From assembly GCA_964517555.1 (NCBI GenBank), contig CAZFEF010000024.1:1-9416 (forward strand): DNA of 9,416 nt, given 5' to 3'. A program made the position numbers and the translations under genes. The notes under the pieces are model-generated. The model did no database searches and had not been told where the DNA came from. It worked only from the letters and a program-made list of their open reading frames with translations. The DNA is from DAONDZ01 sp964517555 (GTDB lineage Bacteria; Patescibacteriota; Patescibacteriia; Patescibacteriales; UBA12465). Positions 1 through 7,000 of this stretch are shown one piece after another. The stretch's first letter is position 1; each line of letters opens with the position of its first letter.

Positions 1-49
1 GCTCGCTTCTCGCCCCAACTACACACGGGGTTTCCTGGTAAGGTATTTA

Positions 50-76
50 AAAAGCAGATCCACAAGGTCTGCTTTT
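50..76 (+). terminator. Intrinsic terminator of an upstream transcript
   Basis: An 11-bp stem (AAAAGCAGATC pairing with GGTCTGCTTTT, one G.T wobble) encloses the loop CACAA and runs into a T-rich stretch. It probably ends a + strand gene lying left of the window. The A-run on the left arm would let it work in the other direction too. A reading frame ends with TAA at 39-41, just before the stem, but too little of it is in view to identify. Confidence 0.75.
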
Positions 77-95
77 TCATTTTCCCTAATAGCTC

Positions 96-124
96 TTGAC
101 AAATTATTTTTATAATGTTAATAT
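96..124 (+). promoter_or_regulatory. Sigma70-type promoter for the 195-839 gene
   Basis: The -35 box TTGACA (96-101) matches consensus. A 17-bp spacer leads to TAATAT (119-124), which is preceded by TGT (116-118), an extended -10. A perfect TATAAT at 111-116 is only 9 bp from the -35 box, so I do not take it as the partner. The predicted start near 131 gives a leader of about 64 nt. Confidence 0.65.
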
Positions 125-182
125 CCAAAATCAGATGTTTTTGATTATCATCGTAAATTCACATTACAATAACCGTAAAACT

Positions 183-187
183 GGAGG
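183..187 (+). promoter_or_regulatory. Shine-Dalgarno site fixing the ATG at 195
   Basis: GGAGG lies 7 nt before ATG 195 and decides the start against the longer frame, whose TTG at 96 is part of the -35 box. It is the only clear Shine-Dalgarno site in front of any gene in this window. Confidence 0.85.
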
Positions 188-194
188 AAAAAAA

Positions 195-839
195 ATGTCA
201 AATTTTCTGAAAATTATTCTTTGGGTAGTTGGTGCCCTTGCCTTATTAGCTGTTGCTTTGTGCGTGTATTTGCTGATAGTTACCAACGGCCAACCAGTTG
301 CCAAAAGCGATCTTAATGAGCTTTCGGCTCGGGTTGATACCACGGCCATCATCGCCGATTCGGCTCTGAAAACTGCCAGCGGCGCTTTTGATTACATTGT
401 AGCATTTGGATCTGCGTATAACGAACACGAGGAAAGTACCAAAGGGTTCGGTGCTGATCTGGAAAACTTGAAAGCTCAGATCGAGGCCCTCAAAAAGAAG
501 ACCGGCGGTGTCGCAGACAAGAAGGCCAGAGGGGAAATTGAGAAGCTAAAGAATATCTGGCTAGGCAACATAACCTATATTGCCGAGAGAGATTCGATAA
601 ACAAGGTCGAGATGCAAAAAACCAGGGCGATGCTTGATTCCGTCGCTACTGTCCAGAAAAAGAAATCTGATCCGGTGATCGATACGAATACGGATAAAAA
701 GATCGAACTTCCGGATCCGGGCAATGGACAGAAGCCTCCGAGGAAAGGGAAAAAAAAGGATGAGAAATATTTGCCGCAGAACAATAATGGCGGTGAATAT
801 AACAACTACCATAAATCATCGAAAGGATCGAAAGGGTAG
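195..839 (+). CDS. Membrane-anchored coiled-coil protein, unknown function
   Basis: The protein has 214 residues and I do not recognise it. Residues 5-30 form one hydrophobic segment (start MSNFLKIILW). It is followed by a mostly helical polar region (35-155) with heptad-like stretches around 84-102 and 108-150, probably a coiled coil. The tail (155-214) is Lys/Pro/Asn/Gly-rich, low in complexity and probably disordered. No cysteine pairs or catalytic motifs are visible. The charge pattern does not settle topology; an N-terminal anchor with the rest outside the membrane is the simplest reading. The start is chosen by the GGAGG site. The gene stands alone between its own promoter and terminator. 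Its Arg and Leu codons (AGA, AGG, CTC, CTG) differ in feel from the gyrA operon. A structural or envelope-spanning role is possible but unproven. Confidence 0.8.
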   Translation: MSNFLKIILWVVGALALLAVALCVYLLIVTNGQPVAKSDLNELSARVDTTAIIADSALKTASGAFDYIVAFGSAYNEHEESTKGFGADLENLKAQIEALKKKTGGVADKKARGEIEKLKNIWLGNITYIAERDSINKVEMQKTRAMLDSVATVQKKKSDPVIDTNTDKKIELPDPGNGQKPPRKGKKKDEKYLPQNNNGGEYNNYHKSSKGSKG

Positions 840-857
840 ATATCCGCAAGAGAGTAG

Positions 858-886
858 AAAAACCGGTACTACAAGTGCCGGTTTTT
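858..886 (+). terminator. Intrinsic terminator after the 195-839 gene
   Basis: A 12-bp stem (AAAAACCGGTAC with GTGCCGGTTTTT, one T.G wobble) closes the loop TACAA and ends in five T's. It begins 18 nt after the TAG stop. The A and T arms make it symmetrical, so it could act in both directions. Confidence 0.88.
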
Positions 887-925
887 GATAAAAATGATCT
901 ATTTAAAAGGGTTTCTTATGTAGTA

Positions 926-954
926 TTGACAAAGTTTGCTCGATATGCTACAAT
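926..954 (+). promoter_or_regulatory. Strong promoter for the 1108-2157 gene
   Basis: TTGACA (926-931), a 17-bp spacer, and TACAAT (949-954) preceded by TGC (946-948) make a near-consensus promoter with an extended -10. Transcription should begin near 961, leaving an unusually long leader of about 147 nt before ATG 1108. Confidence 0.85.
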
Positions 955-1020
955 ATACAGTTAATTTAGAACTTTAATAATTTGTCTGTTTCAGTCTTTT
1001 TCATGACTGGTTTAGATTAT

Positions 1021-1069
1021 TTATTAACTCAACTGAGTATCTTGTTCGGGTATTCAGTTGAGTTAATAA
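1021..1069 (+). promoter_or_regulatory. Long hairpin in the mRNA leader of the 1108-2157 gene
   Basis: TTATTAACTCAACTGA (1021-1036) pairs perfectly with 1054-1069. The stem can extend inward by six more pairs, three of them G.T, leaving a loop at 1043-1047 (TGTTC). No T-run follows, so it is not a terminator. It lies between the mapped promoter and the start codon and ends 38 nt before ATG 1108. It could stabilise the mRNA, control translation or bind a protein as inverted-repeat DNA. Which of these applies is not shown by the sequence. Confidence 0.7.
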
Positions 1070-1107
1070 TAGTCCATAGATTTATAAACAATTTAAAACC
1101 ATACGTC

Positions 1108-2157
1108 ATGAAAAGATTAGTTTTTTTTCTTGTTATCGTGGCCATTTCATTGGCCGCGTCAAATGTTAGCTCTCAGATTCATGAGGGCTACCAAATTCGT
1201 TTTACAAATACTGTCCCCGCCACACTGACCCCGGTTGTCATGATTGAGGTGAACGAAGACGTGGATACGCTGCTTAACAGCGGTGAAGGCGTTTATGAGA
1301 ACGCAATTGTACCTTCCATTACGCTTCCGGGCCCAGGAACCGACAATGGGTTTAAGCCGTCCTTTGATATCTGGACAGTCCCGGAGGCTGTTGATGTGGT
1401 GTATGTAAAATTCACCTATTATATGAACGGACGCGCCCTGACGTCGGTATATGATTTCGATGTCGTTGAGGGGATTACTGAAGTGATAATTACGCCCGAG
1501 ATAATTGGCTATCCAAGAACAACTAAGCCCGAGAATGTGTCTGATCTTCTGCTGATCAAGAACAACCAGGAGTTCGAATTGAAGATTAAGGCCCAGGAAC
1601 CTGGTTTTTCGAAGGAACCAATAGTTATATCTGGCAATAGTGGAACATACACAAAGGCAACAATCAAAACGGGGGTGTACCATCTTAATCTTTACACTCT
1701 CCAGGCAGGAGTTACAATCCACACGGTGAAAACCGTGTTTGTAACTAACACCACAAGCGAGATAGAAATTACTCCTGAAGATGTCAAGCCGTTGAACGCC
1801 ACTTCGGGCGACGCCAAAATGGATGTCGCCAGCGTCAAGATTGAAAACCAAACGGGCTACCCCATCACTGTGGTTCTCCCGGCAATACTTAATTCAAGCG
1901 TTGACGGCAAGAAAGTCGAAGCCTCAGATCCAACCATGGTTTTTCTCGGGCCTAATTCAAAAACTAAAGGGTGGTACAAAGTCAACCAGGGAACAATCCC
2001 TCTGACTATCAACTTATCCTTTAAGGGCCAGGAACTTCGTTTTGACCTCCAAACTATTATCTTTGATGGGCAGAAGACGCTCGTCATCGCCGGAGGGGTT
2101 AAAAACGGACTGCGAATCATGAATACGCCGCAAAAATCTTCGGCGTACACCTATTGA
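1108..2157 (+). CDS. Secreted three-module beta-rich protein, unknown function
   Basis: The protein has 349 residues. Residues 1-22 are a signal peptide (MKRLVFFLVIVAISLAAS), with no lipobox cysteine, so it is probably exported by Sec. The mature part reads as three diverged beta-rich modules at about 28-130, 146-223 and 240-328. Each opens with a short strand and an Asn-turn (IRFTN, LIKNN, KIENQ). Modules 1 and 2 close on similar strands (TEVIITP, SEIEITP) and module 3 on a looser match (KTLVI). An Ig-like fold is plausible. No enzyme motif is visible. I chose ATG 1108 because it gives a good signal peptide. The frame is open back to a TTG at 982 with an in-frame ATG at 1003, but that extension would encode the leader hairpin. 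No Shine-Dalgarno site is seen. It is a single-gene unit with more CTG/CTT/CTC leucine codons than the gyrA operon. A cell-surface or matrix role is an inference. Confidence 0.82.
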   Translation: MKRLVFFLVIVAISLAASNVSSQIHEGYQIRFTNTVPATLTPVVMIEVNEDVDTLLNSGEGVYENAIVPSITLPGPGTDNGFKPSFDIWTVPEAVDVVYVKFTYYMNGRALTSVYDFDVVEGITEVIITPEIIGYPRTTKPENVSDLLLIKNNQEFELKIKAQEPGFSKEPIVISGNSGTYTKATIKTGVYHLNLYTLQAGVTIHTVKTVFVTNTTSEIEITPEDVKPLNATSGDAKMDVASVKIENQTGYPITVVLPAILNSSVDGKKVEASDPTMVFLGPNSKTKGWYKVNQGTIPLTINLSFKGQELRFDLQTIIFDGQKTLVIAGGVKNGLRIMNTPQKSSAYTY

Positions 2158-2176
2158 CGGCCAACAACCGTCGCCA

Positions 2177-2209
2177 AAAAAGCATCGCCCTCAAAAAGCG
2201 ATGCTTTTT
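2177..2209 (+). terminator. Intrinsic terminator after the 1108-2157 gene
   Basis: AAAAAGCATCGC pairs with GCGATGCTTTTT around a 9-nt loop, and the right arm ends in five T's. A smaller hairpin, GACGG (2156-2160) with CCGTC (2168-2172), overlaps the TGA stop codon. The terminator's position just behind TGA shows that TGA is a real stop here. Confidence 0.88.
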
Positions 2210-2244
2210 CACGTTTATGGACAGTTAGACGGGGGATAAATAGT

Positions 2245-2273
2245 TTGACCGAGGGGCAGATAACTGCTATAAT
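2245..2273 (+). promoter_or_regulatory. Promoter of the hydrolase-ndk-gyrA operon
   Basis: TTGACC (2245-2250), a 17-bp spacer, and a perfect TATAAT (2268-2273) preceded by TGC (2265-2267). The predicted transcript starts near 2280 with a leader of about 35 nt and no ribosome binding site before ATG 2315. I see no other promoter inside the operon. Confidence 0.87.
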
Positions 2274-2314
2274 TTAAATAGGTTTTACGCCTATTTATTT
2301 TTGTTTTGAAACTT

Positions 2315-2965
2315 ATGATAATCACTTGGCAAGGACATTCCTGCTTTAAAATTCAAGATAAAACCGGTGCTGACGGCCTAACTTTAGTGACCGATCCGTA
2401 TGATAAGAGTATTGGTTTGAAGTTATCTAATTTTGAAGCTGACATCATTACTGTTAGTCATGATCACAAGGATCATAATTGTACTAGCGCTCTACGCGGC
2501 AACCCTCATATTATTGATAGTGCCGGAGAGTATGATATTAAGGGAGTGATGGTCGAGGGGGTTTTGTCATATCATGACTCTAGCCAGGGTTCAGAAAAAG
2601 GGATTAATATAATTTATCGTATTGAAATGGACGATATTACCATTTGTCATTTAGGTGATTTAGGCCATAGTTTAGAGAATAAACAATTGGAGAAATTGGA
2701 GGGGATTGATATTTTACTTATTCCTATTGGTGGCAAATATACTATTGATGCTAAAAAAGCAGTTGAGGTTATTTCACAGATTGAACCGCGGATAGTTATC
2801 CCAATGCACTACAAAACACCAGGGGTTAATATTGATATTGATAGTTTAGAAAAATTCGTTAAAGAATTGGGGTTGACCCCCACTAAAGAAGAGAAGCTAA
2901 AAATCAGCAAGAAGGACCTGCCCCAAGAGGACATGGAGTTGGTTGTTCTCGAGTGTAATAATTAA
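2315..2965 (+). CDS. Metallo-beta-lactamase-fold hydrolase (UlaG/UPF0173-like)
   Basis: This 216-residue protein belongs to the metallo-beta-lactamase superfamily, in the UlaG/UPF0173 branch (COG2220), a two-metal hydrolase of the cytoplasm. The N-terminus ITWQGHSCFKI is typical of the branch. The HxHxDH metal site is H49-D-H51-K-D53-H54. Further candidate metal ligands are in CHLGDLGH (111-118, with D115) and MHYKT (H166). The length fits the family. ATG 2315 is preferred over the TTG at 2306 because family members start right at this beta-strand. The substrate is unknown; relatives include ascorbate-6-phosphate lactonase, but most members are uncharacterised. It is the first gene of an operon, 10 nt ahead of ndk. 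There is no visible Shine-Dalgarno site. Family assignment is firm, reaction is not. Confidence 0.92.
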   Translation: MIITWQGHSCFKIQDKTGADGLTLVTDPYDKSIGLKLSNFEADIITVSHDHKDHNCTSALRGNPHIIDSAGEYDIKGVMVEGVLSYHDSSQGSEKGINIIYRIEMDDITICHLGDLGHSLENKQLEKLEGIDILLIPIGGKYTIDAKKAVEVISQIEPRIVIPMHYKTPGVNIDIDSLEKFVKELGLTPTKEEKLKISKKDLPQEDMELVVLECNN

Positions 2966-2975
2966 TTTGAATTAT

Positions 2976-3578
2976 ATGGATCATCCGAAAAAGGAACGTA
3001 CTTTCGTTATTCTCAAGCCCGACTCTATTCAACGATCGTTAGTCGGCGATGTTATTTCTCGTATCGAAAGAACTGGCTTAAAATTAGTTGGTATGAAGTT
3101 TGTGTTGGCCAACGAAGAGCTACTCTGGAAACATTATGACAAAAAAGATGATTGGTTTTTGTCTAAGGGGCAGAAGATTATTGAAAATCGCCAGGCCTTG
3201 GGGTTGCCAGTAGAGATGGAGGCCATGGAATATGGCAAAGAAATTATTCGGGCTTTGATTAAGTTTATGACTTGCGGTCCGATTGTTCCCATGGTTTGGG
3301 AGGGAAATCAGGCGGTGGCCGTAGTGAAGAAAATTATTGGCAGCACCGAACCTACCACTTCCGATGTTGGCACCATTCGTGGTGACTTAACCTTAGACTC
3401 TTATGAAATAGCCAACTTAGATGATCGAGCAGTGAGAAATTTAGCTCATTGTTCTGACCAGGTCAGCGAAGCTCAACGAGAAATTGCTTTATGGTTTAAT
3501 GAGAATGAATTACTAAACTATCGTTTAATCGCTGAGCAAATTCTATATGATGTTAACTTAGATGGTATATTGGAATAA
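2976..3578 (+). CDS. ndk: Nucleoside diphosphate kinase, long form
   Basis: The enzyme transfers the gamma-phosphate between NTPs and NDPs through a phospho-histidine, balancing the (d)NTP pools. The family start TFVILKPDSIQRSLVG is clear (K14). Y54 lies in the usual HYDKK position, GTIRGD (132-137) holds the nucleotide-binding Arg, and NLAHCSDQ (155-162) holds the catalytic His, H158, where most family members have HGSDS. At 200 residues it is longer than the usual 140-150. About 30 extra, mainly helical, residues lie at 61-92, before the conserved FMTCGPIV, and about 10 more lie between GTIRGD and the active-site His. The C-terminus is also longer. ATG 2976 fits the family start better than upstream codons. 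It is followed by the next gene after 1 nt. The Gly-to-Cys change beside the active His is unusual but sits in a variable spot. Confidence 0.94.
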   Translation: MDHPKKERTFVILKPDSIQRSLVGDVISRIERTGLKLVGMKFVLANEELLWKHYDKKDDWFLSKGQKIIENRQALGLPVEMEAMEYGKEIIRALIKFMTCGPIVPMVWEGNQAVAVVKKIIGSTEPTTSDVGTIRGDLTLDSYEIANLDDRAVRNLAHCSDQVSEAQREIALWFNENELLNYRLIAEQILYDVNLDGILE

Positions 3579-3579
3579 T

Positions 3580-3999
3580 ATGAATCAATTAACTCCGGAA
3601 CAATTAGAAGCTAAAAACCGCCGTTATATGGTGGTTGGTATAGTGGTTTTAATGGTGGTGGTATTTGGCTTTTGGCTATTTAATTTTCGCGATATTGTTA
3701 ATCCGCGGACAGTAACCAAAGAAAAAGATACAACCGACAATTTGAGCTGGCCGGAAATTAAAAGTCAGTTTGATATTACTATGAAACAAATTGGCGGCAA
3801 GCTCAACGCTTTAGATAAGGGGGCGGTGGCAGCTACCACTTCTTCTAGCACTAAAATTCAAAACTTAATCGATGATTTAGAGTCCCAATCAGCTAGTACT
3901 ACTGCTTCCAGCTCTGCTTCTTCCAGCGACGCTCAAGCGGCGGAGATAAAATCCAGACTAGGGGCCATAGAAGATCAGTTGGATCGCCAAAATCCTTAA
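3580..3999 (+). CDS. Small single-pass membrane protein, unknown function
   Basis: The protein has 139 residues. The short basic N-terminus (MNQLTPEQLEAKNRRY) is followed by one membrane helix at about 17-36 (VVGIVVLMVVVFGFWLF). Arg14/Arg15 before the helix suggest that the N-terminus is inside and the bulk is outside. Residues 55-80 are amphipathic and 84-118 are Ser/Thr/Ala-rich linker. The end (118-139) could form a short coiled coil. No family is recognised and no catalytic motif is seen. It starts 1 nt after the ndk stop and ends 2 nt before gyrA, so translation of the three genes is probably coupled. Its position between two conserved housekeeping genes suggests a stable lineage gene, but its sequence alone gives no function. 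Confidence 0.82.
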   Translation: MNQLTPEQLEAKNRRYMVVGIVVLMVVVFGFWLFNFRDIVNPRTVTKEKDTTDNLSWPEIKSQFDITMKQIGGKLNALDKGAVAATTSSSTKIQNLIDDLESQSASTTASSSASSSDAQAAEIKSRLGAIEDQLDRQNP

Positions 4000-4001
4000 T
4001 T

Positions 4002-7000
4002 ATGCCCAAGAAGATAGTTAAGCCGGCCAAAGAACCGGAAAAAAAGAAAAAGAAGGAAGAGATAACTAAGGTCGAAGCTCAACCAGTCGACTCTATTTCG
4101 CGTCGTGAAACGGCTTTTGGTTTAGTCCAAGATCAACCGATAGTGGAAGAGATGAAGCGGTCGTATTTGGATTACGCTATGAGTGTTATAGTTTCTCGGG
4201 CCTTGCCTGACGTTCGCGATGGTTTAAAGCCGGTTCATCGTCGAATTCTTTATGCTATGTGGAGTATCGGTCTGCGCTCCAGTGCTAAGTTTAGAAAATC
4301 TGCCACAGTAGTCGGTGAAGTGTTGGGTAAATATCATCCTCATGGCGATTCAGCTGTCTATGATTCCATGGTGAGAATGGCTCAGGATTTTTCCATGCGC
4401 TATCAATTAGTTAAAGGACAAGGAAACTTTGGCTCTATGGATGGCGATCGTGCGGCGGCGATGCGTTATTGTGTCAGTGGGGACACCTTGGTTCTAAGTG
4501 ATCAAGGCTTGTTGCCTATTGCTGATGTGGCCGCCGGAGAAGACACTAAGATTAATTTACAAATTTTGAATTATCAAGGAAAAGCTAAAAAGGCGATTCG
4601 TTTCTTCAATTCCGGCCAACATCCAATTATCGAGATAACCACTTCCCAGGGATATCGTTTGCGGGGCACCAGCAATCATCCGGTTTTAGTCTGGCGTCTG
4701 AATGAGTTTGGTTGCCCGGACTATACCTGGAAATTATTGGGCGATATTAATACCGATGATTTTGTTATTTTAAATCGTCAAACCTCTTTATTCGCTAGGA
4801 ATGATTTGTTATTAGCCGAATTTTTTCCTGCTTTGGGCCGCAAAAAACCAGTTAAATTACCTACTAGAATGAACCCTGATTTGGCTTTTCTACTTGGAGC
4901 CTTAGTGGCCGAGGGCAGTTATCATAATAAACAGATTATTTTTAATAATTCCGACCTCAATTATTATCGTCGAGTAAAGAATATCATCTTAAAACAGTTT
5001 CCGGGCGTAGATTTATATGAAAGACAAATTAAAGGGAATTGTCTAGAACTAAGTTTGTATCATCAGCAGGCAGTTGAATTTTTGGGTAATATTGGTTTAT
5101 CATTTTTAAAGGCCGATGGCAAACGAATTCCTTTTAGTGTATTACGTTCTAGCCCTAAGACTGTCAGTGCCTTTTTGCGGGGCTTGTTCGAGGGCGATGG
5201 CAGTGTCGAATTCTTGAAAGATAAGCGCCACGGAGGGGCTAGCATGGAATTAGCCTATCATTCCAAGAGTCAGAAATTAATTCAAGAGCTTAAGGTTTTG
5301 TTACTTAATTTTGGTATCGCCACCGGCGCTCCTTATCAAGACCGACGAAATGGTTGTTATAAATTAGCTTTGTTAGGAGTGGAAAATATTGATATTTTTC
5401 GTCGAAAAATTAACTTTTTCTCTAAGCGCAAACGAGAAATTCTAGCTAAGGTTGATGGAGTTAATCGGGGGCGTTTAAGTCAAAGTGATTTTATTCCTTT
5501 CTTATCTGATTATATCCGCTCTCGTTATCGAGGAACATGGATCAAGAAATATAATTTTGATCGTTACAACAAGCTAGCCAGTAATCGTTCTGAGCTTAAT
5601 CGGATTCTTAATCCGTTAGATTTAAAAATGATTGATTGGCTACTTAAGAATCATTATTTATTTAACCAAGTTAAAGAGGTAAAAAATTTACCTAAAATTG
5701 AAACAGTGTATTCTTTGAAAGTTGATAGCCCTTGCCATTCTTTTATTGCCAACGGCTTTATTAATCATAATACTGAAGCAAAATTAGCCAGTATCAGCGA
5801 AGAGATGTTATTCGATATTGATAAGGATACTGTGGATTTTATTCCCAACTATGATGGCTCTCACCAAGAGCCACGAGTTTTGCCGGCTAAGCTACCTAAT
5901 TTGTTGTTAAATGGTACCATGGGTATTGCTGTCGGTATGGCTACTGACATCCCTCCTCATAATTTAGGAGAACTAATCGATGCTATTAATCATTTAATTG
6001 ACAATCCTGATGCTGGCGTCGAAGATTTGATGGAGTTTGTTAAGGGTCCTGATTTTCCTACTGGCGGCATCATCTATGACCGCAAAGATATTTTAACCGC
6101 CTATGCCACTGGCAAAGGCGGCATCGTAATGCGTGGCCGAGCGGATATCAAAGAAAACAAACATGGTGATTTTCAGATAGTTATTTCTGAAATTCCGTAT
6201 CAGGTGAATAAGGCTACTCTGGTAGAAAAAATTGCGGAGCTGGTAAAAGATAAGAAGATTGACGGGATTAAGAATTTGCGGGATGAATCTGATAAAGACG
6301 GCGTTCATGTAGTGTTGGATCTAAAGAAGGATGCGTACCCTAAAAAAATATTAAACAGTTTATACAAACATACTTCCTTGCAGACGTCCTTCCACGTCAA
6401 TATGCTGGCCTTAGTTGACGGCATCCAGCCCAAAGTTTTGACTTTGAAGATGATTTTGGAAGAATATATTAAGCACCGAGAAGTCGTAATTCGTCGCCGA
6501 ACCCAGTTTGAATTAACTAAAGCTAAAGATCGAGCCCATATTTTAGAAGGCTTAATGATCGCTTTAAAGAATATTGATGCGGTTATCAAGACCATTAAAG
6601 CTTCTAAGGATAAGGATGTGGCTCGGGTGAGTTTAATGAAGCAGTTTAAGCTTTCCGAAAAACAGGCGGTAGCTATTTTGGAAATGAGATTACAGAATTT
6701 GGCTAACTTGGAGCGTTTGAAAGTTGAAGAAGAATGGAAAGAGAAGATGAAGTTAATCAAAGAACTGGAGGCTATTTTAAAATCGGTTTCTCGTATCCGT
6801 GGCATCATCAGGGACGAATTAAAGGCTTTGCGGGATAAATTTGCCGATGAGCGTCGCACCCAGGTGGTAGCTCATGGTGTCAAAGATTTTAATATTGAAG
6901 ATTTAATTCCCAATGAAGAAACCATGGTTATGATGACTCGTGATGGTTACATCAAACGTATCGATCCTGACACTTTTAAGGTCCAGGCTCGGGGTGGCAA

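Noticed and set aside
1..49. Tail of a coding gene or RNA gene at the left edge
   Set aside because: One frame ends with TAA at 39-41 (last residues THGVSW) before a terminator, but about 40 bases cannot be identified, and no tRNA T-arm or CCA end is visible.
111..116. TATAAT as the -10 box of the first promoter
   Set aside because: It lies only 9 bp from TTGACA, and no -35 box is found 16-18 bp upstream.
96..194. Longer start (TTG 96) for the first gene
   Set aside because: The TTG is part of the TTGACA -35 box, and GGAGG with good spacing points to ATG 195.
982..1107. Longer start (TTG 982 or ATG 1003) for the secreted protein
   Set aside because: It would bury the clear signal peptide and translate the leader hairpin. 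It is not fully excluded, since no Shine-Dalgarno site supports ATG 1108 either.
2155..2157. TGA recoded as glycine, as in Gracilibacteria and SR1
   Set aside because: A terminator follows the TGA directly, and no conserved glycine in gyrA or ndk is encoded by TGA.
6305..6859. Long reverse-strand frame opposite gyrA
   Set aside because: It is a shadow of the gyrA coding sequence, with no promoter, start signal or recognisable protein features.
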